A stretch of DNA of 64,000 nucleotides, taken from Beroe ovata. Taxonomy: Eukaryota > Ctenophora > Nuda > Beroida > Beroidae. Below the pieces are notes generated by a model. It saw only the letters and a list, made by a program, of their open reading frames with translations, was not told where the DNA came from and searched no databases. Each line of letters opens with the position of its first letter. Position 1 is the first letter of the stretch. Below, in pieces: positions 47,247 to 60,356 of this stretch. Position numbers and translations under genes: made by a program. The DNA lies in NCBI GenBank assembly GCA_946803715.1, contig CAMPET010000150.1:100960-164959 (forward strand). The letters are read 5' to 3'.

Positions 47247-49979
47247 AAAAGTTGTAATAATAAACAGCACGCGGGGGGAATACCTACTGTAAAACAGGAA
47301 AATAAACTCTGTGATTATATTAATCGTATCTCCTACCCGCCCTATAATTACATTCAAGTTCACCACTTTATAGATTTATAAACGTCGTGGTCCACGCAGG
47401 GCTGATGACCATCATATATATATACAGATTCAAGCACGTCTATATTCTGAACAATTGCAGGAGGGCAGAAGGGGAGGAGGAGGGCCCAGACACCCTCAGA
47501 TACTCCGTCTGCAGGGTGTTGTCTAGTTTTGAATTTTAATAATATATATCGGCGGAGGTGGTGTGAGAGAGAGAGGTGATGGTTTATTATTTGAATTCAA
47601 ATTATCATTATAATTTCTAAGTATATGAGGAATTGTGTTCAAGATATCGTTAAAATAGAGAATCTAGCCCTGGGGCAGTGGTGTGGGGAACGAAACGTTT
47701 GCGGAGCTGTTGGGTAAAATTAAGTAAGATGATTGGAAGTAATCCAAATATTTGTTTCTCAAAATATCCTGTTGAAGGATAAACTTTGTTCATTATCCGA
47801 TAATTCATTGCGCGGATCTCTATTACTCTGACAGTGTTAATTGGCTTATAATTAGCCTCTCTCTCTTTCTTCCGTCGATTGTAGACAAAGCATGGGGGTA
47901 TCGCAGTAATATAAAGGAATGAAGTTGTGGTAAACAAAATCGTTTTTATATAAATAAAGTCGAATGACATGTGCCATATTTTTGACTTAAATTTTCGGTT
48001 ATTTACTTTTGAAGCACTCTGTTGAATTCGATCTGAGAGTGAATCGTAGGGAGCAATACTGAGAAACGCAAGAAAATATCTTATGAAACCACCCACCAGT
48101 TTTAGCATCAAGACTAATAACAATAATAATATTTAAAGTAATAACATAATGATGACAATGATATATAGTAATGATAATCAAAGTAATAATAATTATGATT
48201 ATGACAGTAATAACACATTATAGAGATTGACTAATCACTAATTATGTGTGTGCTCAGATTAAATCCACAATAATTATAAGCATACACATAATATTATACT
48301 ATTGGCATATTATAATTTGAATAATAATAATAATAATAGTGATGATGTTGATGCTCAAGTTATGTGAACCGCTGTCCGGTAGTAGAGTAATAATAATAAT
48401 AATGAAAATATATTATGCCAAATATTATCAAATGTTATTCAAGTGACTGAGCATTATGCCAAAAAAAGACGTGAAAATTTTACTTTCAATATCAATAAAT
48501 TTTAAGTTTTCTAATTACTAGACCGAGACCGGAGAGGTTATGAAACCGGATCGAAATGAGTATAACTAGTACGGTTGACAAATTCTGAATCCATACAAAT
48601 TTTGTGATTTACTATTGACAATAACTAAAATAAATAATAAATCCAACAACCCATTATATAGAGGGATGCTACAATAATTATTTACAATGTATAATGGAGC
48701 TCGACAACGCGTTTAAACATTAAACGATTATTGTAGGAATATAACATATTGCTCTAGTATTATACGTAATCCTGACAAAATCATGAACAAAATGACCAAA
48801 GTAAGCAGTTGGGGAGCTCCTTGATCTTCTGCTATTCATGCTTGACCATATGATTATCGGGATTTATATTGTACTAGTACAACAAATAATAAAGGACATG
48901 TATTTTGTTGAATTATATATTACTTGGATGAATTTCGCAGGGGCTGAAGATCAGTGAATTATTCGATGAACCAGCAGATTTAGAGTAGCACATCATTGAT
49001 TTTAATTTTGAGTTCCTCATAATAATTTATTGACATCATATTCCTTTGTGTTAGTAATACATATATACCTGCCCTATATTCGAATGGTAAAATGATTATT
49101 CAAAGATTCATTTATTTTAATGTTATATAGCTGATATTTATTTAGAGGATAATCTTTAAGTACTTAGATGATTTTGATTATAACTGAGGCCTTAAATCCG
49201 CTCAAAATCTCATATGAAATATAGAATGTTGATGAATTTATTCAAATTTAGAATTTGAGGGAGTTTTTTCTTCCACGATTTCTGAATTTGTTGGAATGAC
49301 AAAGATCGGACATAGGATTTGATTCAACGTGGTTGTGACGATACTTTACAAATCCACTTCAAACATTCAGCTGATCAACCGTCTTGTTCGACATTGTTTT
49401 ACTCGAAGTATCACAGAATCAAAGTATGATCGTTGTCAACTGAGTTCAAATCGAATAAAATGTTGTTAAGTTAAGTATTCACACGCGGTCTGTTAACTAA
49501 TAATAATAACATACAAAATAATCATGATGACTAACTCTCGATAAAAATCAACAATGAAATAACTACATATATTTACAGAAATTAAAATAAATCAGATACA
49601 ATTAATGATAGTTCATCAAGGGGAAACGATTATTTTATTTCAAATTTTTACCCATGAGGGTAATGGTCGCAGTTATGAACACGCACATACCTGCTATGTT
49701 GAGCTAATAATGAAGAGGGTACCTACATATTACACGACTATAACGTTATGCTATGAAGGACGGCAAAGACTAAATTCCTAACCAAGTTCAAATTTCAGGT
49801 ACCGGTTTGTGAGTTGAGACTCTCCTGTGTTATCAAAAAGAGGGGTAGAATGAAAAAAGATACACAGTCGTACGCAATTATCACAATGAATTGCGCGTCC
49901 TTTCCCCCTTTCTTACACCGATGACCGATGTGTACACATACTGTCCACAGGATAATTCGAAGAGTCATGATGAAGAGGC

Positions 49980-52900
49980 TTAAACCAAGTCCTCCAACCG
50001 AGCACTTTGTTTTATCGACGGTTTCCGATGTTTCTCACGATCCGTGACTCCGGCATGCTTGTCCATTTCCCCCATTTCTATCCTCGTCTCTAACGCCTTA
50101 TCACGTGACAGCGGTGCTACAGCAGCACGTGCTAAGTTCACGCCACCTTTTTCCTTTCTAAACGGGTTCCGTATCCCAATGGACGACGATAACTTGTTGA
50201 TCGGCGGCGGTGGTTCCGCTGGAATTGGATCCGTGATCTGCACGTGGCTGACGGATGTTACGGATTTTCGCTGTTCGTCAGATTTCCGCGACAAGTTCGG
50301 CGGATCGAGATGACCGTTAGGAGGAGGAGGAGGAGTCAGTTCGAAAGTTGGGTTACGGAAATGAGTTTCATCGCGAGATGACAAGTCGCCGTCTAGCGAT
50401 GACGTCACGCTACTATAGGACGTGGTACTCGCACGTGACACCACGGCACGCGCGCCGTTACCACACGACGGCTCTACCGCACGTGTGCGCGGCGTTTTCT
50501 CGATAGAGCAGCTAGTCATGAGGAACCACTTTGGCATGACAACATTAACCGCTTCGTTACACCTGATTTTTGTCAACCATGACTTCATGTTCATCAACTA
50601 CCAAGCGTAAAGTTCACCTTCTCGCACAATAAATTCACCCATTTCTAATAGTACACACACCCGTGTTCAAAAAGTTAAATCTTAGTGTTAGCGACTCACT
50701 TGAGGAACAGCTTAGCAATGTAGTGAACTTTACTGGAAATTGTAGTCGGCGTTTTGCAGCACAGTGCAATTTCGAGATTCTTCTCCGAAAGATCTGACTC
50801 TGCGAAGTTTGATTACAATGATTAATCAAGCTTGAACTATTTCTTATGTTCGATTTCGAAATGTACATGCACCTAAAAATCTGTCTTCAAACTTACCTGA
50901 GATTGTCTTGAAACACATTTTCCTATCCACTGGTATTTTTTGGAGTGTGATTGGCTCATCAAAAGAGGGGGTCTTATTCCTCGTGCCACATTCCGCATCT
51001 GGAACGAATAAATTTTCATGAGAAATGTGATGACATTTGGTCAATGAGAACAAAAATTTGGCGTTGCGCGCGTAAACAGTGAGTCAAGGTCCTTCGCGCG
51101 CGCGCAGAACCTTGAACTGAATTTACACGGATCGACTATCGACTCCGATCATCTTCATCCAGTTCTCAATTTAATTACCTGAAGGTGGGAGGTATTTGTG
51201 GATGGGTATGTCCTCTGTTTTACTCCATATTTTGTTCCCCGGGAAAATACACGACCTGGGTAGCATCATATTCATATCATAGCGTATGTGACTTATCAAC
51301 ACTATTTGTTAAAACTGAATTTAAGTGAGGAATGCATTTAAATTTGTAGCGGGGTTCCAACCCCCTGCAACAGGAGGAATTGAGTTTAATTTTGTTCAAT
51401 ATGTGACACTCAACATGTGTATATTGTGTATATGATATGTATTATGTGTGCGGACTGCGGAAGAAATAAAAACCGTAAGTCTCAAGATTCGAAATATTGA
51501 AATAATAAACAACTTTAACTAAGCTAAGTTTTCCATCATAATTACAATGTGATGGATGAGCAATTTGCAGTTTGTCTCACCTTACATGAATTGAAGAACT
51601 TATGGTGGCGGTTGCTGATGGTAAGGTCACGTACTGAATCGACCAAGCTCGCACTTTCAACATCTTTGTCTCTTCGCTGTACTCAACAGATAGCCGTAAC
51701 CCGGGTGCTTTGCTCACTGGAAAGAAGAAGTAGAATTTCTTGTGTATCATGGATGTCCAGTGGACATGGATGTCCATTGTCCAGTGGACAACATCTGCGG
51801 TAGCAGAGCAATAATTGGATGGACGAGACAGCCTAATGTCGAATGCGCGCGCAATGCTGCGCGTGTTGACTAAAACTCTCTAACGACAGAATGCTGACAT
51901 ATACAGAAATTCTGTGCGGTGTTCGCGCCTGAAGTCAAACTCATGATGAATGCCCCGCAGTGGCACACTGGCACAAGCTGCAACATGTGGTCTGTCTACC
52001 AAACAATGTGTGCTACATTCGGACTTCATAGAAAGCTAGAAAGATCAATCGGGGTTGAACCTTAAAACCGAAGGGTGAGTGGTGACTGTATGAATTTACC
52101 GAATGTGCTGGATGCCCCAACGGGTTTTCGAGTTGTTCTCTGGGCGGCAGCACCGCGCTCAGGGTGGCTCTTGGTAGTCAGAACAGAGTCCACACTGGTG
52201 GTAGATCGGACAGAGAGCAAACTCTGAGGTCTACGAACTGAGGGATTAGTGGTGTCAGTGGTACGTCATGTCGTCATAGAGTGGTGTCAGTGGAATTCCG
52301 TTAACTGGTGTCAACGATATATTACGTCCTTGAATGATACCGGAATCCGGTAACCGGATACGTCATAGAGAGGTGTCAGTGTTATGCCATATAGGGCATA
52401 TACTGGTGTCAGCGACCGGCACAATCTGGTATCAGTGATAAATCATAAAGTGGTGTCAGTGGTACGTCATGAAGTGGTGTCAGTGAAAGATGTGTCATGA
52501 GTCTTACACTGGCGTCAGTACTCAGTGACATCAATGACACCAGTATAGGCATTTCATTGCACCATATCACTGACACATTGACACCATTGCTCATACAGAA
52601 ACAGTCCTTAACCAGTCCACATTTCTATATATTAGACAACGGGCGACATTTAACCAATATAACTAAATTACATTGTCATTATTTCCTCTAGCTATTGACT
52701 GGGCGTAGTGAAACCCGATACCATATTAGAACTGGTTTCCACGGAAACGGGTGTCAGCGAAGTTCCATACAACTTATAATGGAGGAAATACATGAAGTGT
52801 ATTGCAGTTCCCATAGCTACAAACATTAACCAAGGTGGTCCCATTAGATTTTAATTGTGCTAATTCCAGGCCATACAGGTTTTATCCTGCAAGTTTGAAC

Positions 52901-54669
52901 AAATTATAAATAAACTAAGAAGTTTTTCTAATTTTGTTAACAAAGATTGGATGATTTAATACCCACCAAATCAAAAGGCATACCGAATGAAGTTTATTAT
53001 TGAATTGACAAACGAAAGGTTATTAGTCTCTGACCTAACCATGTTTGTCGACAATTTCTTCTCTTACTAACTTGAGGAGCATGATTCCCCAGTCCCTACA
53101 AGTGCATATAAAAATTCATTACAATACTAATTGATTGATGCTCCATTAATGAATTCGATGATAATATAGATATAAGGTGGCCGTTCTTGTTGCATATGTG
53201 ATACAGCTAATGACAAATAATGGCACCGGATAGCACGTAGCTAAACTGATCGTCCTAGAATTCATCAGGTTAAACCTAAGATGGTCATGAATATTAAATG
53301 AATATCCGAAACCTACTCGTTTTCAAAGGAAAACTTACGTGATTCTTTGTCTGATAGGTTTCCAAGGCTTCCAAGTTTGGGAACTGAAGAGAAAAATCGA
53401 AATTGTATCACCCACAATCTATGAAATCACACTGGAACTTTTATGGCATTGCGTTTGCCCGAAAAAATTAAGTGACCTCACTTTATTATATTTGCCGAAT
53501 ACATGTCGAAACCAACCTATTTGACCAGCTATGTGCTCACTGGAATTGTGTTTCGGGAGTGAATCATTAGATCTGTTCTTATAACTGTTTCTGTAGGACT
53601 GAAGCTTGCAGGTTGGTGAGATATGAGGTGAGTTTCCATCTTGGGAAGATGTTGTGGAAGAGGCGGCTGAGGGAGGAGAAGATGGTTTCTCAACAGAGGA
53701 AGCTTTGTAGATTGGATTTCTATCTGAGGAATAGTTAAACGGGGTTTATAGTTGAACAGGGTTATAATTGTAAGATCGATAACCTATGAGGATGTGCGGA
53801 GTTGTCGCTTGGTATAGACCTCAACTAGATTGTGGTGCAATGTGCGCAGTTGTCGTTTCAAGAATCAGAGGGACCTAATTAGCTACGTGGGAAATAAATT
53901 TTTATGCGCGCAGTTTTCGGCAGGCCCAAGATGTGTTTAGCTTATAAAGGATATGATCCTCAATCCGCATTTTCTCACCTCTTCCCTCATATTCACCAAC
54001 TTTCAAGAGGTATTCTTTACAAGATCCTGTTGCAACAGCAACAGGGGTCTGATCATCTTTGTTCTTTACTGTGGTACAAGCACCATGCTCCAACAAAACC
54101 TTCAAGCTTTCGATTTGATCTGGGAGCATAAATTATCCTAACAAAACTCAGCCATACATCATATGAATATGGAGATCTGGAATGAAAATGATAGAAACCT
54201 AGTTTTGCAGCCATGTGAAGGGGAGTGCTTCCATCACAGTCATCAGCCACATTGGAATTACCGCCATGGGTCAAAAGGAGGGACAATATATCTATGAGAG
54301 ATTGGTCAATATGAGATGTCAACAGATCACAAGAAATAGTGAGATTGTAGACAAAAGACAGGTCGCTAATAGGATGCTGATGATCATAATGTAATGGCAT
54401 TAGAATGGCTCAATTCGAGGAATTGAACCTTCAACTAACCAGTATCATCAACAGAAACCCCTTCATGAACAGCACTCCACCTGTAGAAGCCTATGGCATT
54501 TGGGCTTTCTCCACTTTCAAGAGACTTCTTCACCTGTTTAGAATTCAATGTTTGTTTCAGTGTTTCACACATCATCGGATAACAAAATTGCAGGGAATTC
54601 AGACAAGTAAACCTCTTCGATATCCCCAAATCTGACAGCTTCATGCAATGCAGTATCCTCATATTCCAT
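49980..54669 (-). CDS. Ankyrin-repeat protein with C2-like domain
   Basis: Exons in transcript order: 54669-54613, 54533-54440, 54291-54199, 54119-53979, 53723-53517, 53383-53339, 52237-52100, 51716-51581, (short exon not located), 50998-50897, 50799-50700, 50562-49980. The model gives about 565 aa. It begins MEYEDTALHEAVRFGDIEE, and ankyrin repeats continue: SPNAIGFYRWSAVHEG, NVADDCDGSTPLHMAAKLG, LKVLLEHGACTTVKNKDDQT. A Ser/Pro-rich linker follows (VEKPSSPPSAASSTTSS, RRPQSLLSVRS). Then comes a C2-like beta-sandwich: GLRLSVEYSEETKMLKVRAW, TRNKTPSFDEPITLQKIP (compare the C2 'NPxFxExFxF' strand) and VHYIAKLFLK. The tail is Pro-rich (LTPPPPP, AEPPPPI). The join between 51581 and 50998 is out of phase, so a short exon of length 2 mod 3 is missing. 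The acceptor at 50563 is weak. The protein is probably a cytoplasmic adaptor or membrane-associated scaffold, but I do not recognise the family. Confidence 0.72.
52240..52600. repeat. Degenerate GTGGTGTCAGTG array in an intron of the ankyrin-C2 gene
   Basis: About ten imperfect copies of a 24-30 bp phrase such as 'gtggtgtcagtggtacgtca' occur (52251, 52272, 52302, 52371, 52401, 52451, 52472 and others), the last ones inverted as 'tgacaccag'. It lies in the intron between exons 53339 and 52237, right next to the acceptor at 52238. Confidence 0.75.
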
Positions 54670-55946
54670 TCATGGATTATCCCTATTCCCTAACTTTCAG
54701 TTATATTCCCATCTTTCATCTCTGGGAAGTGGTGTAACAACATGGTGCATATTGCATAAGCTCATGATACTGTGAAATATAATGCAAAGAATCTCATACA
54801 AAAATCAAAATAGAGAAAATGGACAATGACAATTCATAAGATCAGCACAAACTGTGTTTGGTTTAAAGAGAAAACAGAGAGGACAACTAAAATGAAATCA
54901 CAACACAAAGCTCATATGATTTCTTATAGAATTTATCATTTGATCTATCAGCAAATGTGGCACAGCTGTGCATACAAATAAATTGATGACCATGACCACA
55001 ATAATAAAAAGGCTTGATTTATTTCTATCGTGTGGATTGAATACACGAAATATAAAAATAAAATCAAAATAACGCTGAAGAAAAGTTTTGATGCAATATG
55101 CGCGGCGCGACGCGCTAGGAACATTGAACATAGCACATAGACAAAAACATTGTTAGATTTCATATAAATTCTGTTTTTTGTGAGCGCGCCTTCATTGGAG
55201 CCGAAGGCCAAAACTGGTTTTGGCTTTCAATGACGGCGCGCGCGCGGGATACAGCGGTCAAATGGTATATGACATTATTTATTTGCGCCGCGCTGCGTGA
55301 CCAAAATACTCCGCGCGTCTCCACTCTCCGCGGTGGCCGTCGCGTGGTTTGGAAACGACCTTTTAGGACTCCAGCTTTTATGTTCACTAAGTAGAACAAC
55401 AAGAAGAATAGGGGCGCGCAACGTGTGCACATGACAATAGTTGTCGATCAATGATAGACCATGTCGAGAATTTCGTTGCGCGCGGCGCAAACTTATTCTT
55501 GCTGACGAAAGCCGCTTCGCGGCTTGTATCAGCGGTCTGGCATCGTCCGACAAGACAATAGAAAAGCATGCAAAATAGATAAGCGCCCATTTTTTTCTAA
55601 AATTAACACAGAATTTTTAATTCTATGTTTTGTTTGCATACATGGTTATGCTGCACCGCGCATTCTACACTATTGGTGGTTATTTGCAATATACGAATTT
55701 ACGAAAAATTTACATGTATTGATTTCTTGAGAGATCCCTGAAGTTAAACTTTGTGCAATGGGGCAATGATTCACTCATTCAAGTCATAATTGTGATATGG
55801 GGATTAGGATCTACAAATATTACTATAGTTCTAGCTAAATTTTCCTTCACTATTACTTGAAAGGGTTTATGAACATGTATGCATAGCCAATTGAATAGTT
55901 GAAGAGGTGTTTATCCCCATGAAAAATAACAGAATCCAACAAAAAG
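54670..55946. other. Divergent promoter region between the ankyrin-C2 and coiled-coil genes
   Basis: Both genes start outward from this 1.3-kb spacer, which would hold both promoters. Its centre is occupied by the foldback repeats at 55180-55560. No exon is supported. Confidence 0.5.
55180..55560. repeat. Third cluster of CG-rich foldback repeats
   Basis: A type A-like hairpin at 55180-55262 (gcgcgccttcattggagccg, loop, ...tcaatgacggcgcgcgcgcg) and a full type B copy at 55437-55555 (gatcaatgatagaccatgtc, the AGCCGCTTCGCGGCT hairpin, atcagcggtctggcatcg). The type B copy closely matches 245-365, about 55 kb away. Confidence 0.8.
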
Positions 55947-58900
55947 ATGCTTGCCAGAGATCAGCCATGCTTTAACCACCCCACTAAAGTGACATTTACT
56001 TTTGCTGTAAGTAAATTAGAATTTTATCAGATGAAACAATTATTAATTCAATTACTGAGATCTTAAACAGTGCTTTAGATTTAATTGAACTGTGGCTGCT
56101 CTTCAGGACAAGGGTTTAAGAGATAATCCAGCAAACCATGGAAACTGTCCTTCATTTTGGACTCCAGGTTCTCCCTACAGAGACAAAAGTTCTTATAATA
56201 TGCAGAAGTGGCTTGCAATCAAAATGAAGGAGCAAAGAGATAAACTCAAACTTGGTTTGTCCAACTCTAGATTTTTCTTCAATCCATGATAGGAAACAGA
56301 AACATCCCAAACGAATCCATCATTCCAGAAAGAGCAGTCTCAAGAGCTGAGAGGAAATTGCAGATAGAGTATGATAAACAGATGGAGGAAAAGAAGAAAG
56401 CAGCTGCAGATCGTTTTAAGGTATATGTATATAGAGCTTGGAATGAGACTTTGTTATATCACAAGGCTTCTAACTGACAAGACTATTCCGTAGGCTTGGT
56501 TGAAGGCAAAGGGTTTTGCTGACCAGTCCCCTGTTATGCTTCATCGGCATCACCACAGTTGCTTGGATAACCAGACTCACCCCCCTGGTATAGGAGAAGT
56601 GCTTCTGACAATATTTTCGATCATTCCTGATCAAATTCAGCTACACTGTAAAAGTGCTATCCAATCAGGTCATATTGGTCCGCCTACCACCCCATCACTT
56701 CAACATAGCACAAGGAGACCCAGAACTGCAAGGGTATGGATGCAACTGAGCCTACTCTTGCCCAAAACTATCTTCTGTGAATGCATGCTTCTCTGTTTTT
56801 CACTGTTCTCTCTTTACTGAAATATCATTATAATGCTTAGGTCAAATCAAATGAAGGAGCAGAAGTAGTGAATGATAAACCCCGCCCTAAATCAGCTTCA
56901 ACTGCACTCAGCAGGTAAGAGTTATTTCCGCTATGATGGTGACGGTCCCATTTGACAAGAAAAGCGTCTAAGACATAAATTTATATACTCCTTTTTGCCT
57001 AGGAAAGCACGAATAATCTCTACAATGGAGCCACCAAAGACCCAGCCCTCTTCGAAGAGCCTCGGTCAGAATGATTACATGAAAATGCGGCATCTAGCTG
57101 GAAAACGCTACAAAAAACTCAAAGAAGAACAGCCTGAGTGCGTACTTTTTGTTAAGTGAATAAATCTTGGGATTTCTCGTTACATTGTCCAATTAAATCG
57201 GGAAAAGATGCTTGTCTAACGATGTGTGATCTACTTTGAACAGGTTCCAGTGTGAAGACCAGTTACTGCGAAAACTACAGAGTTTGGATTGGGAGGAGAA
57301 GTGTATCAAGAAAAAGATGGTACTCTCAGAAGTGAGTGTTAAAATTATTCACTCCTTTTATCGACTTATTTTCAAACCTCTCGATCGAAACACACTTTCA
57401 CACTCACCGTAATTATGTAATTATCGTAGAAGGAAAATATGGAGAAACTCCGCAAGAAAGCGCTACGGAGGCGGAAGAAGAAAACAAAGTTCAGTGGGGA
57501 TGTAATAACTGTAGAAGTTGAGGAGGTGAGAGAAAATCTCGGGTTTTTATCGTTACTCTGGGGCCGAGGTGTTTTAAACTCGCACTAACTTACGTTGGGT
57601 TCGAATATTATCGGTTCGTCATTCTCTCAATCTCCCGATGAAACATTTCCTTGCGTTTCAGCTTGACAACGCAGACGAAGTTGAGATAACATTTGAAGAA
57701 GTGGACGACCAGTGTTCGGATATCGGGTGTATAGAGAAGGAGGGCGTGGATTTCCACATTGAAAGTCGTGAAACTATCGATCTTAGCGACAAGGTGATGT
57801 TTCAATTTACAATTTGCACTGATCAGTGATTGTTTGCCTTCGATAATATACCGAAGGATGCTGCAGCATGAAATTTGTCTTCATCTTATGGCGACTCTTT
57901 TGACATCTTGCCAGCACCATTGGTCCTGACGACCTGACATTTTGACAGGCACGCTCGTCGTGAATTACATAATGAAAACGCTCTCTATGTGTGTTACATA
58001 ACGCTCAAAGATTGGGGCAGTGCAGAACTGTGCTTGTTACTTGTTATATTTTACATTATAAAGTTACACGTTAACTCGTCAAAAATCACAGTTAAACAAA
58101 AACAATAATTGCACGGCTAGAGAATTAAAATGGGACAGGTTTTTTTCTACGAATAGTATTTTACTATCAAACAGATTTTAATAGGTTCTATTAAACATGG
58201 TTGCTGCCACTCTTAATCAATTAAAAGCCTTGACAAGTTGAGTTTAAAGAAATCTCTTGACACATTTAACTCTTCATCAATAGAATCTAACAGCTTGATC
58301 TTTCAGCCCGAAGAGATCGAGCGACCCAAAACCGCAGAGCCAACATCGCGACCGAAAACGTCAAAACCACGAAAAACTTCTCCAGCACCAAAAAAAGAAG
58401 GGAAAGTGAAGGACACAAAAGAAGAGAAGACGAAGATCGACAAGGGTAAGGATACAAAAGCGAAGGACGATAAAATCGAACAAACGGCGGAAAAGACTGC
58501 GAAGAGTAAGGAACCGAAATCGGAAAAACCTGTCGAGAAGGCAGCGGTGCCCAAGAAACCTGAGAGTGAGACAAAGAAACCTGGCAAAACCACTGAAGAG
58601 AAGACTTCGTCAAGTCACTTGGAGGAGAAGAAGGGAGCCGCTAAGAAAGTGAGTGTTGAGGAGCAGAAGCCTGTTGCGAAAAAGGCTGCAAGTGTGGAAG
58701 CTAAGAAGCCTAAGGATAAGGAAGAACCAGGGACGAAGGGTAGTCCTGACAAGGTGAGTGAAGCGACAAAAACCAAGAGTAGTACTGAGGATAAGGCGGA
58801 GATCCCGAAGATTGTAGTCAATGAGTCACCGGGCAAAGCCTCCCCGAAAAAATCGGATGCTACAGACAAAAAAGTGGAATCTGTCAAGGCCGTTAATCCC

Positions 58901-59083
58901 GGGGAAAAAACTATCACAAAACCTGAGGAAGTGACTAAAACAACTTCAGTCCCTGAAGCGAAGTCGGATAAAATCAAAGACGCTGTGAAGGGTGAAGTTA
59001 AAGTGAACGGGGATGTTAATAAGACTGCCTCTAAAAGTCCTACGGATAGTAAGAAAATCGAAACCGATGCTTTCTTCGATTAG
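55947..59083 (+). CDS. Coiled-coil protein with lysine-rich C-terminus
   Basis: Exons: 55947-56006, 56107-56254, 56293-56420, 56494-56733, 56841-56914, 57003-57137, 57244-57331, 57430-57525, 57662-57793, 58307-59083. Phases join, giving 625 aa. The start is MLARDQPCFNHPTK. Charged helical segments with regularly spaced Trp follow: MQKWLAIKMKEQRDKLKL, SRAERKLQIEYDKQMEEKKK then AAADRFKAWLKAKG, and MEKLRKKALRRRKKKTKF. The 'RFKAWLKAKG' type motif is reminiscent of CCDC34/MAP9-like microtubule- or cilium-associated proteins, but this is only resemblance. The last exon is a 258-residue disordered, Lys/Glu/Thr/Pro-rich tail (PKKPESETKKPGKTTEEKTS type) like those of microtubule-associated proteins. 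The acceptor at 58306 and the unspliced reading of 56588-56640 are the weakest points. Confidence 0.8.
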
Positions 59084-60356
59084 ATTGGCGCGCTGAGATT
59101 TTGGCTAAACATTATTTTTCCGCGTTTCAGGATATTTATTACATGCGTTTATTTATTGATAATTGAACCCTTCTTTAATTTATTATATCGTTACTTAAAG
59201 TAGATCAGTGGTAGTGAGTAAAAAGATTTAGATTTATTGCCGAATTTATGGATGAACAGATGCTTTTAGTTGAAAAAGATGTATATACGAAGACTTCGAT
59301 AGATAAAACTCTTTGATGTGTTTAAACTTGAGTTCCTATCATTCATTCTCAATGAATACTATCTTGTTTTATTTATCAAAAGCCGCATATATCAACCAGG
59401 AGCTATAACACGACTGAATTTATGCTCTTTTTAAGGACGCTCCCTTCATTTGCACACATCACATCAATGATCTATTGAATCTCGAACAATTTGTCATACA
59501 TGACTCACGTGACTTTTTTCTGCTTGTTGGCTAATGCTTGATTCTTATGCAGTTTTTCTGCTTGCTTAATAATGCTGCGCTGTATCGCTTGGAAATTGAA
59601 ACTATGTTATATAATTATCGGTGAGTTAGAATGGAACGCGCGAAAAGAGTAAAGATGTGTGCATGTGTTTCTAGGTGTACTGTACAATCATATTCACGGT
59701 AATAAGATGGGTAATTAGAAACACGATCTCGGTTAATACATGGAACTTGGACCACAGTGGCACAAATTCACAAGCTGGAAATTGTGTCATCTGTGGTACG
59801 CGCGAAAACAATTAACCTGATTGCTTCGCGCTACAATTGCGCGCGTGAAACTACGCGATGCGCGCGTGTGTAACTGAGGTGATATAACATCTGGCATGGA
59901 CAGTCAATTCCAATATGGACAAATGAATATTCCGGATTAAATTTACTCTTAAATTATAGAATCCAAAATAGAAATCATCAAATTATAATCATTGACAGAA
60001 AATTATACTATCGTAGTAATGCTCATTACTCATCAGTCATGAGCTTAAACATCTAAGTGATACTGATAGTGAGTAGTGACAAATTAAGTCTATTCGTAAA
60101 CATTATTTAGAATGATGGGAAATAAATATGACATGCCCCATATCTATCATCATTAGCTCTCATTCTGAGAGCTGTCTGGAATCTGAAACTTTCGCTACTA
60201 AAAGTTCTAAAAGTTAAATAAAGTTGGAGTTGAAAATCAATTTCAAATGTGAATCTCTCAATGCTTTAAATCATGATCATCGTTGTAAGTGAGTCCACCT
60301 ACACACAGTCACAATACAAGTCAAGTGTTCATTGTTCAAAGGAATAGGATACTCAT
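59084..60356. other. Convergent intergenic region
   Basis: 3' flanks of the coiled-coil gene (+) and the Ser/Pro-rich gene (-). AT-rich, apart from a CG-rich block at 59795-59880 (gcgcgcgtgaaac, gatgcgcgcgtgtg, then 'taacatctgg') that looks like a decayed piece of the foldback family. No gene is seen. Confidence 0.5.

Larger units (their letters stand above)
41336..49979. other. Gene-poor AT-rich intergenic region (8.6 kb)
   Basis: I find no splice-consistent coding sequence. Left end: forkhead 5' flank with CACGTG sites near 41786, 41806 and 42087. Small features are a 33-bp tandem duplication (43408-43473), a CA microsatellite (45435-45500), an inverted-repeat element (46837-47246), AAT-rich runs around 48320-48405 and a purine-rich 'ggaggaggaggg' at 47462-47485. 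The longest ORF (minus, 47650-48123) looks non-coding. Long empty flanks beside a developmental regulator often hold enhancers, but nothing specific is readable. Confidence 0.5.

Noticed and set aside
47650-48123. 157-codon minus ORF, the longest in the gene-poor region
   Set aside because: AT-rich hydrophobic and basic composition, no recognisable domain, no splice-consistent neighbours and (aat)n repeats alongside; it looks like chance.
50897-50998. Alternative reading of this exon starting MRNVARGIRPP
   Set aside because: It is open and joins a possible exon near 51190-51225, but its residues have no C2 or other pattern, whereas the chosen frame gives KTPSFDEPITLQKIP in the expected C2 position.
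58287-58977. Minus-strand ORFs over the lysine-rich exon
   Set aside because: Mirror readings of Lys/Glu-rich codons of the + strand coiled-coil gene.
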